A stretch of DNA of 18,951 nt. Source: CAYZDV01 sp964477275 (GTDB lineage Bacteria; Acidobacteriota; Aminicenantia; Aminicenantales; Aminicenantaceae). The notes beneath the pieces are model-generated. The model was not told the origin of the DNA, made no database searches, and worked only from the letters and a program-made list of their open reading frames with translations. This document shows positions 1 through 7,679 of the stretch, piece by piece. The stretch is from contig CAYZDV010000033.1 in NCBI GenBank assembly GCA_964477275.1, forward strand, positions 1-18,951. Direction: 5' to 3'. Both the position numbers and the translations under genes were made by a program. Within the stretch, counting starts at the first letter, position 1, and each line of letters starts with the position of its first letter.

Positions 1-242
1 CCCGCACTCAGGCAAAGAAGGAATTTTCCCCTCCGTTATGAAGCGCAGAGGAGAGGTTCTTGCCTTCTTCTGCGGATTTGGTTAGAGTGGTATGTTCATA
101 AAACGGTCGGGACTCTGGCCCTTCCCATGGCCTTGGACCCAGATGGAAAGGGCAGAGATGCAATTGCTCAGGATTCACGCCCGGGAAGATGCGGTTGTTG
201 AAAGGGGCGGAGGCCTGATCCCGATCATGAGGAGGAGCCATC
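1..242. other. Unassigned region upstream of the ammonia-lyase gene
   Basis: No gene could be assigned here. Reading frame 1 is open from the left edge to a stop at 199-201, and the other two forward frames stop at 39-41 and 83-85. Any of these could be the tail of a gene entering from the left, but none gives a recognisable protein. No convincing -10/-35 pair was found. The last part holds the ribosome binding site of the downstream gene. Confidence 0.4.
230..237 (+). promoter_or_regulatory. Strong ribosome binding site of the ammonia-lyase gene
   Basis: The sequence AGGAGGAG ends 5 nt before the ATG at 243. It supports that start codon over downstream alternatives. Confidence 0.8.
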
Positions 243-1766
243 ATGACAATCACCCTCGACGGTCACAGCCTGACCATAGAGAACGTCGTCCAGGTGGCCC
301 GGGAGAATGAGGAGATCGCTATTCATCCCGATGCCATGGCCAGGATAAAAAAATGCCGGGACCTGCTGGAGGACAAGATCAAAAAAAAAGAGATCATGTA
401 CGGAGTCAACACCGGCATCGGCGAGCTTTCCGAAGTGGTTTTGACCCAGGAGCAGGTGGAGAAATACCAGAAATACATCATCTACAGCCATGCTGCTGGA
501 TACGGAGAGCCGATGCCCATCGGTGTCGTCCGTGCCGCCATCCTCAGCCGGATCAACTGCCACTGCCACGGCCATTCGGGCCTCAGGCCCGTCGTCGTCG
601 AAACGCTCAAAGAACTCCTGAACCGGGGTGTCACTCCGGTGATGTGCGAGAAAGGATCGGTCGGCGCCTGTGGCGACCTGTCGCCGATGGCTCAGATGGC
701 CCTGGTGCCCATGGGGGAAGGAGAGGCGTTTTACGAGGGCCAGCGGATGCCGGCCAGGGAGGCGATGAAGAAGGCCGGCATACCGATCATCGTTTACGAG
801 GCCCGCGATGGACTGGCCACCATCAACGGCTCCAATGTCATCACCGGCATGGGAGCACTGGAAATCTCCGATGCCGCACGCTGGATCAAGCAGGCCGAGA
901 TTGCCGCTGCGATGACCCTTGAGGTTCTTAACGCCAACATGAAGGCCTATGATGAAAGGCTGCATAGAGTCAGGGGATATCCCGGAGCGCTTGAAGCCAG
1001 CGAGAATATTCGGCGGATCACCGAAGGAAGCGAGCTCCTGGCCCGGAAAGGCAAGAAAATCCAGGATTCCTACAGCCTGCGGAGCACGCCGCAGGTGATG
1101 GGCGCTGCCCGCGACGCTCTCAGGTGGGCGCGGTCCATGATCGAAATCGAGCTCAACGGCGCCGCCGATAATCCGACTTTTTTTCCCGATGAAGACCTGG
1201 TCCTGACCGGCGCCAATTTTCAGGGGACTCCGATGGCCTTTGCCCTCGAGCTGCTGGGCATGGCCATCACCACTGTCTGCGTCCTTTCCGAACGGAGGAC
1301 AAACCGGCTGATGAACCCTCACCTGAGCATGGGACTTCCCGCCTTTCTGACCAGGGGAGCCGGGATGTTCTCCGGCCTGATGCTCTCCCAGTATACAGCC
1401 GGTGCGCTGGTCTGTGAGAACAGAATCCTTTCCCATCCTGCTGCCACCGGCTCCATCCCCGCAGCCGCCGACCAGGAAGATTTTGTCAGCATGGGCATGA
1501 CCACGGCCCTCAAGACGCGGCAGATTATCGATAACGCCCAGGCCGTGCTGGCCATTGAAATGATGGCCGCCGCCCAGGCCGTGGATTTTCGAAAGCCGGA
1601 CAGGCCGAGCAGGGGAGTCCGGGCCGCCTACGAAGCCATCCGCAAACATGTCGACTTCCTCGATGAAGACAGGCCTCTTTATGACGACATCAACCGGCTG
1701 AAAAAAGCGGTGGAATCCTGTGAAGTGTTAGAGGCGGTTGAAAAGGCTGTGGGACCCTTGAAGTGA
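243..1766 (+). CDS. hutH: Histidine/aromatic amino acid ammonia-lyase (MIO family)
   Basis: A 507-residue member of the MIO lyase family, a usual length for bacterial histidine ammonia-lyase. The family removes ammonia from histidine, phenylalanine or tyrosine non-oxidatively, or acts as a 2,3-aminomutase. Visible motifs are YGVNTG (Tyr53), a Ser-His pair at 82-83 (typical of histidine lyases), the MIO tripeptide region GSVGACGDLSP (140-142-144 centre), NGSN (Asn195), QDSYSLR (Tyr277, Arg280), NFQGTP (325-330) and QEDFVSMG (411-418). The MIO tripeptide is Ala142-Cys143-Gly144, not Ala-Ser-Gly. His83 and Glu412 favour histidine, whereas NFQGTP resembles plant phenylalanine lyases and the usual His after QED is Phe, so the substrate is uncertain. 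It has its own strong RBS. No urocanase or other hut gene is in the window. It converges on the AMIN-domain gene. The family is secure; the symbol is provisional. Confidence 0.9.
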   Translation: MTITLDGHSLTIENVVQVARENEEIAIHPDAMARIKKCRDLLEDKIKKKEIMYGVNTGIGELSEVVLTQEQVEKYQKYIIYSHAAGYGEPMPIGVVRAAILSRINCHCHGHSGLRPVVVETLKELLNRGVTPVMCEKGSVGACGDLSPMAQMALVPMGEGEAFYEGQRMPAREAMKKAGIPIIVYEARDGLATINGSNVITGMGALEISDAARWIKQAEIAAAMTLEVLNANMKAYDERLHRVRGYPGALEASENIRRITEGSELLARKGKKIQDSYSLRSTPQVMGAARDALRWARSMIEIELNGAADNPTFFPDEDLVLTGANFQGTPMAFALELLGMAITTVCVLSERRTNRLMNPHLSMGLPAFLTRGAGMFSGLMLSQYTAGALVCENRILSHPAATGSIPAAADQEDFVSMGMTTALKTRQIIDNAQAVLAIEMMAAAQAVDFRKPDRPSRGVRAAYEAIRKHVDFLDEDRPLYDDINRLKKAVESCEVLEAVEKAVGPLK

Positions 1767-1772
1767 AAGCTT

Positions 1773-1800
1773 CTGTCTACGAGCCAGACAGGGCTCTTTT
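1773..1800 (+). terminator. Possible terminator after the ammonia-lyase gene
   Basis: Just after the stop codon, GAGCC (1781-1785) can pair with GGCTC (1792-1796) around a 6-nt loop, followed by TTTT. The stem is short. A competing stem, CTGTCT (1773-1778) with AGACAG (1786-1791), overlaps it. It lies in the 52-bp gap between two convergent genes. Confidence 0.4.
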
Positions 1801-1818
1801 CAGGACTGCGACCTGTGC

Positions 1819-3240
1819 TCAGAAAACGAGCCGGAATCCGAGCATGAATTTGTGGTTTTTCTGGGTGGAGAGGTCGACGACAGGCCCTGATGCTTCCATG
1901 AAGATCGAGCCCGCCATTTTTGAGCTGCTGAAGAGGTCAAAGCCGAGATTGGTGATGAGCTCGCCGTAGCCGTTCTGGATGGTGGTCTTGTACCTGGAGG
2001 TGTATCCTCCACCGAGGCCGATGAAGACAGGGCCGGCATGCATGTTGAGAATCAGGCTGGCCGTGGTGAAATGCTCCCAGGGGTCAGAATCGATTGGCGT
2101 GTAGCCTCCTCCGCCAGCGATGATGATGTCCAGTTTACGGGAGAATCGATAGAGAATTCCCAGACGCCCCGCCGCATATCCCACATAAGTTCCCTGGCCC
2201 CGGGCCGCAAGGCCAGCGGCGTCAACGACAATGTAGAGCTTTTTGTAACGGATGAGGACTTCCACTCTGGCCGGCTCTGATATTGCTCCCAGGTTATCGA
2301 TGGCCACGGCGGACACAGAGTAGATGCCCTTCTTGGCAAATGATTTTTCCCAGAGGAAAGGCTCTTCGAGCGCGGCAAAGCTGTCCACCAGATTTCCTTC
2401 TTCGTCATTGGCTTCAAACACGACCTTGGCCACCTTTCCATCGGGGTCAGTGGAGCCGGAAGCATCCAGGACAATTATCTTCCCGGCCCTGGCATCGCAC
2501 CTTTTGCACTCCAGCCTGGAAACAGGGGCAGAGTTGATGAGGACTCTCGCTTCGCAGGCGTTCTCGGACTGTTTCCCCTGGACATTGAAGGCTTTTCCGA
2601 TCACGGTGTACTGTCCGGGTTGATCGAGGCTGAACTCCCAGCGTGGAGATTCCGGAGCCAGCTCCTGGGTGGCGATTTTCGCTCCGGAGGCATCGAACAC
2701 ATCCACGACCATCGCCTCGGCATTCTGAGTCCCGCTCATGTCGATGGTGAACGGCTGGTTAGGCTGGACGCTGAGCGGCTCAACCCTGATGTCGCAGATG
2801 GCGGCCGCAATCTCTTCGGTCACTTTCGGGAGCGGCGGAGGAGGGGCTTCTTCTGCCCAGAACAGGATGCGCAGTCCTCCCTCGAACCTCTCGGTGACAT
2901 AGGGCGGAATCTCATCCGTGAGATCAAACATCAATCTGGCAATGTCGGGCTTCACCGAGCTCACACGAATGGCTTTGATTCCCAGGGCATTGACGTTGAT
3001 GCGCTGAGGGGTCTGGATGCTTCGGATGTTAAAGATGTCGATGCCGACCCGGCTGGGGTTGTAGAGTTTGAACTGGCGGTGGTAAGAGTAATGGCTCAGG
3101 ACAATCTTCACTTCCAGAATCTGGCCGATTTGTGAAACCTGGATTTTCTGAAGAACGCCGGACTCCTGCGCGAAGGATAATTCCATGGAAGTCAAAAAAA
3201 ACAGAAGCACACATCCCAGGATAAGGGCTTTTTTCTTCAT
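1819..3240 (-). CDS. Secreted AMIN-PKD-PKD protein with C-terminal outer-membrane barrel
   Basis: 473 residues from the ATG at 3240, chosen because a typical signal peptide (positive KKK, hydrophobic 5-18, probable cleavage after LSFA near 24) and a GGAGGAG ribosome site follow from it; the frame is open further upstream without such support. Residues about 28-130 look like an AMIN domain, the beta-rich envelope or peptidoglycan-binding module of PilQ and AmiC. A proline-rich linker (131-138) leads to two PKD/Ig-like domains (about 148-236 and 238-331; the second has DASGSTDPDG). Residues about 340-473 alternate hydrophobic and polar residues, are Gly/Tyr rich and end in Phe, as outer-membrane barrel strands do. 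A Cys-x2-Cys pair (245, 248) starts the second PKD. Inference: it tethers the outer membrane to the wall or serves as a surface scaffold. No named family was recognised for the whole protein. Confidence 0.75.
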   Translation of the reverse strand: MKKKALILGCVLLFFLTSMELSFAQESGVLQKIQVSQIGQILEVKIVLSHYSYHRQFKLYNPSRVGIDIFNIRSIQTPQRINVNALGIKAIRVSSVKPDIARLMFDLTDEIPPYVTERFEGGLRILFWAEEAPPPPLPKVTEEIAAAICDIRVEPLSVQPNQPFTIDMSGTQNAEAMVVDVFDASGAKIATQELAPESPRWEFSLDQPGQYTVIGKAFNVQGKQSENACEARVLINSAPVSRLECKRCDARAGKIIVLDASGSTDPDGKVAKVVFEANDEEGNLVDSFAALEEPFLWEKSFAKKGIYSVSAVAIDNLGAISEPARVEVLIRYKKLYIVVDAAGLAARGQGTYVGYAAGRLGILYRFSRKLDIIIAGGGGYTPIDSDPWEHFTTASLILNMHAGPVFIGLGGGYTSRYKTTIQNGYGELITNLGFDLFSSSKMAGSIFMEASGPVVDLSTQKNHKFMLGFRLVF

Positions 3241-3289
3241 CGTTCGTCTCCTCCATGGTGAATCGGTGAGGAATTTTACTTTTTGATAA

Positions 3290-3318
3290 TCTATACCACA
3301 AAAAAAAATGAATTTCAA
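3290..3318 (-). promoter_or_regulatory. Sigma-70 promoter of the AMIN/PKD gene
   Basis: On the minus strand, TTGAAA (3313-3318) is followed 17 nt later by TATAGA (3290-3295), preceded by TGG, an extended -10 feature. The spacer holds a long T run. Predicted leader is about 40 nt and includes the ribosome site. Confidence 0.65.
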
Positions 3319-3447
3319 GGAAATGAAACTCTTCTGGTTCGCTGCCGATATGTATGCGGGAGGTCGCCCGAGGGAGCGAAGAACCGCCTGTGAACCGGAA
3401 CTGGATAAACGGGAAGCGGAAAAAAGCTTCCGCAAAACTGGCAGATG

Positions 3448-3951
3448 TCAGGAAACGGGAAAATTTTTCAGGAGAAAGTCAACGGCCTGTTTCAGGGTTG
3501 TGTGTTTGTGGTTGACGTCCCGGTCGTAGTTGATGACGAAACTGAACATGTCTCCATTCAGGCCCTCGCAGAAACAGAAATATTCCTTGTTCCTGGCATC
3601 GATGAGGAATGAGGCGTCCTGATTATGGAAGGGACATTTCGTCAGGTATTGGTTCTTTGTTCCGGCTTTCTCTCCGGAGATGCCGTAGAGCTTCATCATC
3701 TCCAGCATGTCCACCGACTTTTTTAGGGCTGCCATCTTTTTTTCGAGTTCCGTATCGGCATCATGGATGATCTTGAAGTGCCTGAGCACCGAAGGAAAGC
3801 CCTCTTCTCCGCATTCGCCGCAGATGGGGATTCCTTCGGCGGAATGGAGGATTTTTCTCTGGCCATCCTCGACTGTTTCTTTGTTGAAAAGAAGAACAAA
3901 ATGGGGATTTGCAGGATCGATGTTTTTACCGCAGATATGACACTGGCTCAT
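3448..3951 (-). CDS. Free-standing CHC2-like (DnaG-type) zinc-finger protein
   Basis: 167 residues. The start at 3951 is preferred over the ATG 15 nt upstream because AAAGGAG lies 6 to 7 nt before it. The N-terminus has a four-cysteine zinc ribbon (Cys4, Cys7, Cys44, Cys47). A charged helical middle (about 66-90) follows. The C-terminal part (102-140) matches the start of a DnaG CHC2 primase zinc finger: CPFHN, then FCFCEG and NGDMFSFV. The metal residues would be Cys106, His109, Cys126 and Cys128, so the last pair is Cys-x-Cys, not the usual Cys-x2-Cys. No TOPRIM, polymerase or helicase domain is present, and 167 residues is far too short for a primase. The role is unknown; a nucleic-acid-binding function is inferred from the finger. 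Confidence 0.7.
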   Translation of the reverse strand: MSQCHICGKNIDPANPHFVLLFNKETVEDGQRKILHSAEGIPICGECGEEGFPSVLRHFKIIHDADTELEKKMAALKKSVDMLEMMKLYGISGEKAGTKNQYLTKCPFHNQDASFLIDARNKEYFCFCEGLNGDMFSFVINYDRDVNHKHTTLKQAVDFLLKNFPVS

Positions 3952-3985
3952 GACCGCTCCTTTCATGGAGTCTGTGGATGAAAGA

Positions 3986-4010
3986 TTTATAGTTTATCTT
4001 TTTCTGCCAA
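3986..4010 (-). promoter_or_regulatory. Weak candidate promoter for the CHC2-like gene
   Basis: TATAAA (3986-3991, minus strand) is a good -10. The nearest -35-like TTGGCA (4005-4010) is only 13 nt away, which is too short, so the -10 alone carries the call. Confidence 0.3.
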
Positions 4011-4040
4011 AAAATCAATACGTCAGGACCGTCCTGGCGT
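4008..4040 (-). terminator. Rho-independent terminator after recO
   Basis: On the minus strand a 9-bp stem with one G-U pair (4032-4040 with 4020-4028, loop of 3 nt) is followed 5 to 6 nt later by a run of six T (about 4009-4014). It lies 38 bp past the recO stop and before the CHC2-like gene, so it probably ends the mgtE-recO transcript. Confidence 0.55.
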
Positions 4041-4077
4041 TCGTTGCTTTTTGTCGCTCAGCCCTGAAGCCCGTCCA

Positions 4078-4809
4078 TCAGCTCAGGAAACGAAAAGTCT
4101 TTGGTTCTCTTTCCAGATGGTAGACGATGATTTCTTTCAGGATTTTCCGGATGGCCTTCAGTTGTTCCGTGGAAAAGGCCGGAAGTTCTGTTGTTGGCGG
4201 AGGATTCTTTTTTATCCAGAGGACAAAAGCGCCGAGTTCGGGTTTGACTTCATCCTTCTTTTGAGGGGCGCAGCGCCCGCAGTAAACGCCATCTTTTTTT
4301 GGAGAGAGCCAGCCCGGCTCTTGAAGACTTTTCCGGCATCTCTTGCAGGAGGCAAAATCGGGAAGGACGCCGTGAATTTTAAGCATCCAGGCCTCAAAGT
4401 ACCGGGTGAGCAATGCGATGTTGCCTCCCTCTCTGATTGCCTCCAGCACAGAAAGCAAAAGCCGGTAGAGCGTCTCCTCGCCGGCTCTGGAGGGCGCAAA
4501 TTCTTCAATCAATTCGGCAAAATAGCTCAGGGTGAAGGATGTTTGAAGGTCAGCCTGGATGTCAAAGAAAGATTCAAGCAGGTCGCAGTTGCTGACTGTG
4601 ACCAGCTCTTTTCTTTCTTTTTCGTAGTAATAAAAGGCGACGCGGGAAAGGGGTTCGAGAGAGCTTCCGAAGCGGTTTCCGAATTTTCGGGCCCCTTTGG
4701 CGATGCCCTTGATGATTCCCCTGTCACGGGAAAAGAAGATAACGATTTTGTCCTGCTCGCCGACGTTAAAGGTTCTCAAAACAATGGCTTCGCTTTGCTC
4801 GAGAGGCAT
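4078..4809 (-). CDS. recO: DNA repair protein RecO
   Basis: A 243-residue protein of normal RecO length. RecO helps RecR load RecA onto single-stranded DNA coated with SSB in recombinational gap repair. The N-terminal OB-fold (about 1-80) begins with the typical SEAIVLRT and contains GIIKGIAKGARK. The helical C-terminal part carries a four-cysteine zinc site (Cys155, Cys158, Cys177, Cys180) as in the family. Its ATG lies 7 nt after the mgtE stop with no clear Shine-Dalgarno, suggesting translational coupling. It is the last gene before a hairpin terminator. Confidence 0.93.
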   Translation of the reverse strand: MPLEQSEAIVLRTFNVGEQDKIVIFFSRDRGIIKGIAKGARKFGNRFGSSLEPLSRVAFYYYEKERKELVTVSNCDLLESFFDIQADLQTSFTLSYFAELIEEFAPSRAGEETLYRLLLSVLEAIREGGNIALLTRYFEAWMLKIHGVLPDFASCKRCRKSLQEPGWLSPKKDGVYCGRCAPQKKDEVKPELGAFVLWIKKNPPPTTELPAFSTEQLKAIRKILKEIIVYHLEREPKTFRFLS

Positions 4810-4816
4810 GAACGGC

Positions 4817-6178
4817 TCAGGCGAGTTTGGTTAAAAAGAAGGTTCCCAGGCTGAGAAAGGTGAGGGCGCCGACTGTATCAGTGCACATGGTGAGGAGGTT
4901 GACCGAACCCAGCGCCGGGTCGAGACGGAGGAGTCGCAATACCAGAGGGATGAGAGTGCCGACCAGAGCGGCGACGAAGAGGTTGATGATGATGGCCAGC
5001 CCCAGGATGAGGCTGAGGAAGGGATTTTTAATCAGGATGTAGGAGAATATGGCCAACAGAAGCCCGATGATGAGGCCGTTGCTGAAGCCTACGGTGAGCT
5101 CTTTGAGCAGAGCTTTCCTGGCTGTGATCCAGCCGGCCTGGCCCGTGGCAATTTCCCTGACGATGATGATAATGGTCATGTTCCCGGCCACCCCACCCAG
5201 AGCCATCACCAGGGGCATAAAGACAGCCAGAGTGACGAATTCCTTGATGGCGCCTTCGAAATAATGGACAACCCATGGTGCGACCGAAGCGGTGATGAGG
5301 CTGAAAGCGAGAACAGGGATTCTCTTCTTGATCGATTTCAGAGGACTGTCCTGGATTCTGTCTGTTCTATCCAGGGAGACCATCTTGTAGATGTCCTCGG
5401 TCGCTTCCTTGTCGATGATGTCGATGATGTCATCGACGGTCACCACACCGACAAGCTTGGTATCGGAGTCGACGACGGGGATGGCCACAATGTTGTAGTC
5501 AGCGACCTTCCGGGCCACTTCCTCCTGGTCTGTTTCAGGATGGACGCTGATGACGTCCCTTGTCATGATTTCTTTGAGCTTGGTGTTCGGACGGGAAAAG
5601 AGGAGCTGCCTCAGAGAGACGACACCGACCAGACGGTTTTCCGCATCCACCACATAGAGATAAAACGCCGACTCAACGTCTCCCTCCAGCTGCATGGCGG
5701 TGATGGCGTCGGAAACATTGGTGTCCTGGTCAAGGGCGTAATAGTTGGGGGACATGATCCGGCCCGCTGTTTCTTCTTGATAGAGGAGCAGCTCCTTGAC
5801 GTCTTCTGATGGCTTGTCCTCCATTTCAGACAGGACAGATTCTTTCATTTCCGGGGGAAGCTCGTCGAGGATCGATGCCAGGTCGTCGGAGGGAATGAAT
5901 TTGAGCAGCTCTGTGATTCGCTCCAGCTGGATCTGTTTCAGGATCTCGACGGCATCTTCAGGCTCCAGTTCGCTCAGGACTTCAGCACTTTTTTCCTTGT
6001 TGTTTTCGAGGAGCACATTGAAGAGGATGAGCTTTTCTCTGAAGGTGAGATAGCTCATGAGGGAGGAAATGTCGGCGGGGTGGAAATTTTTCACCAGGGT
6101 CCACAGACGGGAGAGGGCGCCGACGCTGATGAACTTGCGGGCCGAGCTGATGACGATGCGAAGAGGTTGAGCCTTCAT
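4817..6178 (-). CDS. mgtE: MgtE-type magnesium transporter
   Basis: A 453-residue MgtE. The family forms dimeric Mg2+ channels whose cytosolic part senses Mg2+ and gates the pore. Domain order is a helical N domain (about 25-140), two CBS domains (about 143-200 and 206-265), the plug helix (about 266-290) and five membrane helices (about 285-453). The pore region has FMPLVMALGG and TDTVGALT, with Asp434 at the place of the Mg2+-binding Asp of the Thermus protein. The GGNxGNQ motif usual in the family reads GGVAGNM here (328-334). The start is supported by GGAAAG 6 to 7 nt upstream. It shares a transcript with recO, a pairing with no obvious functional meaning. Confidence 0.93.
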   Translation of the reverse strand: MKAQPLRIVISSARKFISVGALSRLWTLVKNFHPADISSLMSYLTFREKLILFNVLLENNKEKSAEVLSELEPEDAVEILKQIQLERITELLKFIPSDDLASILDELPPEMKESVLSEMEDKPSEDVKELLLYQEETAGRIMSPNYYALDQDTNVSDAITAMQLEGDVESAFYLYVVDAENRLVGVVSLRQLLFSRPNTKLKEIMTRDVISVHPETDQEEVARKVADYNIVAIPVVDSDTKLVGVVTVDDIIDIIDKEATEDIYKMVSLDRTDRIQDSPLKSIKKRIPVLAFSLITASVAPWVVHYFEGAIKEFVTLAVFMPLVMALGGVAGNMTIIIIVREIATGQAGWITARKALLKELTVGFSNGLIIGLLLAIFSYILIKNPFLSLILGLAIIINLFVAALVGTLIPLVLRLLRLDPALGSVNLLTMCTDTVGALTFLSLGTFFLTKLA

Positions 6179-6202
6179 TTTTTCTTTCCAAATGAATACC
6201 TA

Positions 6203-6231
6203 ACCATAGCACAAATCTCGGGGTGTGTAAA
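6203..6231 (-). promoter_or_regulatory. Promoter of mgtE-recO
   Basis: Minus-strand TTTACA (6226-6231), a 17-nt spacer and TATGGT (6203-6208). The predicted leader is about 18 to 20 nt and contains the GGAAAG ribosome site. No Mg2+ riboswitch fits in so short a leader. Confidence 0.5.
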
Positions 6232-6293
6232 CGCAGAGGAATCTCCCGGAATGGACTTTGACGCAGCCCTGACCGTCCTCATCGGATGCGGCC

Positions 6294-7652
6294 TTATTCT
6301 TGTTTTGTCTTCCTGGTATAGAAATATTTATTTGTTTCGGCGATGATGACCGCACTCAGGCCGATGAGGCCGATCAGATTCGGGAAAGCCATCAGCCCGT
6401 TCATGACATCGGACAGCCGCCACACGGTTTCAAGCTTCAGGAATGTTCCCACCGCGACAAATATGACAAAAATGATCCGGTAAGTCTTCACCGCTTTTTC
6501 GCGAAACAGATATTCGATGGATTTTTCGCCATAGTAACACCAGCCGAGGATGGTCGAATAGGCGAATAAAATCAGTCCCGTGGTGACCACGTACCGGCCG
6601 ATTCCTCCAGGGAGCGAGGCGTTGAAGGACAGGGCTGTGAGCTCGGCTCCGGTTAGTCCGGAGTTCCAGAGGCCGCTGGAGAGGAGAACCAGTCCGGTCA
6701 TGGTGCAGATGACCAGAGTATCGATGAAGGTCTGGGTCATGGAGACCAGGGCCTGTCTGACGGGATTGGGCGTTTTTGCCGCTGCTGCGGCAATCGGAGC
6801 TGAGCCCAGTCCTGACTCGTTGGAGAAAATACCTCTGGCTACGCCTTCCCTCATGGTCTGCATCACAGTGGCGCCGAGAAAGCCGCCCAGGGGCGCCATG
6901 GGAGTGAAAGCCGATTCGAAGATGAGGACGAAGAGCTGGGGGATGATGGATAATTTTAAAAAAAGGATGACCATTGCGCCGCTGACATAGACGACAATCA
7001 TCGAGGGAACCAGAACCTGGGTGACCTTGGCAATGCTTTTGATGCCGCCCAGAACGACCATGGCCGTGAAGGCAGCCAGAATGATGCCTGTCGTCCAGTT
7101 GGGGATGCCGAAAGAGGTTCTGACGGCCTCGGCCACGGAATTGGACTGGACCATGTTGCCGATGCCGAAGGCCGCGACGGCGGCGAAGACCGCGAAGAGG
7201 GTTCCCAGCCATTTCCAGCCCAGCCCTCTGGAGATGTAGTACATCGGACCGCCGCTCATGGTTCCGAACTCATCAACCTCCCGATAGCGGATGGCCAGAA
7301 CCGCCTCCGAATATTTGGTGGCCATCCCGAAGAGGCCGGTTATCCACATCCAGAAGAGGGCGCCGGGACCTCCGGCTGCGATCGCGGTGGCCACACCGGC
7401 AATGTTGCCGGTTCCGACTGTCGCAGCCAGGGCTGTCATCAGGGCCTGGAAATGGGAGATGTCACCAGCCTGTTCGCCGTCTTCTTTTCTTTTAATGAAG
7501 GCCAGGTAAAGAGAATAAAAAAGCCCTCTGACCTGCAGCCCGCGGAGGATGATGGTGAGGAAAATCCCGGTTCCCACAAGAAGAATGATCAGCGGAAGGC
7601 CCCAGATGAAGTCCCTGATCCTGGTGATGAACTCGAGTATCTGCGCTTCCAT
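6294..7652 (-). CDS. Sodium:alanine/glycine symporter (AGCS family)
   Basis: A 452-residue integral membrane protein of the AGCS family, which takes up alanine or glycine with Na+ (or H+) across the inner membrane. The family signature GGPGALFWMW lies at about 94-103, preceded by TVGTGNIAGVA, and SNESGLGSAP is near 280. About ten to eleven hydrophobic segments are visible, starting at residues 18-36. The start at 7652 has GAGAGGAG 5 nt upstream. It is monocistronic, with its own promoter. With glutamate dehydrogenase and the ammonia-lyase nearby it fits an amino-acid-using lifestyle, though they are not in one operon. Confidence 0.93.
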   Translation of the reverse strand: MEAQILEFITRIRDFIWGLPLIILLVGTGIFLTIILRGLQVRGLFYSLYLAFIKRKEDGEQAGDISHFQALMTALAATVGTGNIAGVATAIAAGGPGALFWMWITGLFGMATKYSEAVLAIRYREVDEFGTMSGGPMYYISRGLGWKWLGTLFAVFAAVAAFGIGNMVQSNSVAEAVRTSFGIPNWTTGIILAAFTAMVVLGGIKSIAKVTQVLVPSMIVVYVSGAMVILFLKLSIIPQLFVLIFESAFTPMAPLGGFLGATVMQTMREGVARGIFSNESGLGSAPIAAAAAKTPNPVRQALVSMTQTFIDTLVICTMTGLVLLSSGLWNSGLTGAELTALSFNASLPGGIGRYVVTTGLILFAYSTILGWCYYGEKSIEYLFREKAVKTYRIIFVIFVAVGTFLKLETVWRLSDVMNGLMAFPNLIGLIGLSAVIIAETNKYFYTRKTKQE

Positions 7653-7664
7653 GGGCTCCTCTCC

Positions 7665-7679
7665 GGATAAATTTTATCC
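7665..7679. promoter_or_regulatory. Candidate operator: perfect 7-1-7 palindrome at the symporter promoter
   Basis: GGATAAATTTTATCC is a perfect inverted repeat (7-nt arms, 1-nt centre). It directly abuts the -10 box and covers the predicted transcription start of the symporter gene, a typical repressor position. The 15-bp arms are too AT-rich and the centre too tight for a useful RNA hairpin, which favours a protein site. Confidence 0.4.

Noticed and set aside
92..310. Short plus-strand frame overlapping the start of the ammonia-lyase
   Set aside because: It has no ribosome site, overlaps a well supported start, and its composition is not protein-like.
225..1649. 474-codon open frame on the minus strand opposite the ammonia-lyase
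   Set aside because: It is antisense to a clearly conserved gene, has a low-complexity Gly/His/Asp-rich composition and no recognisable domain; it results from codon bias.
1773..1796. H-type pseudoknot from the two interlocked stems after the ammonia-lyase
   Set aside because: There is no nucleotide left to cross the first 6-bp stem, so both stems cannot form together.
3411..3433. GCGGAA/TTCCGC hairpin after the CHC2-like gene
   Set aside because: The T run falls inside the loop and not after the stem on the minus strand, so it is a poor terminator.
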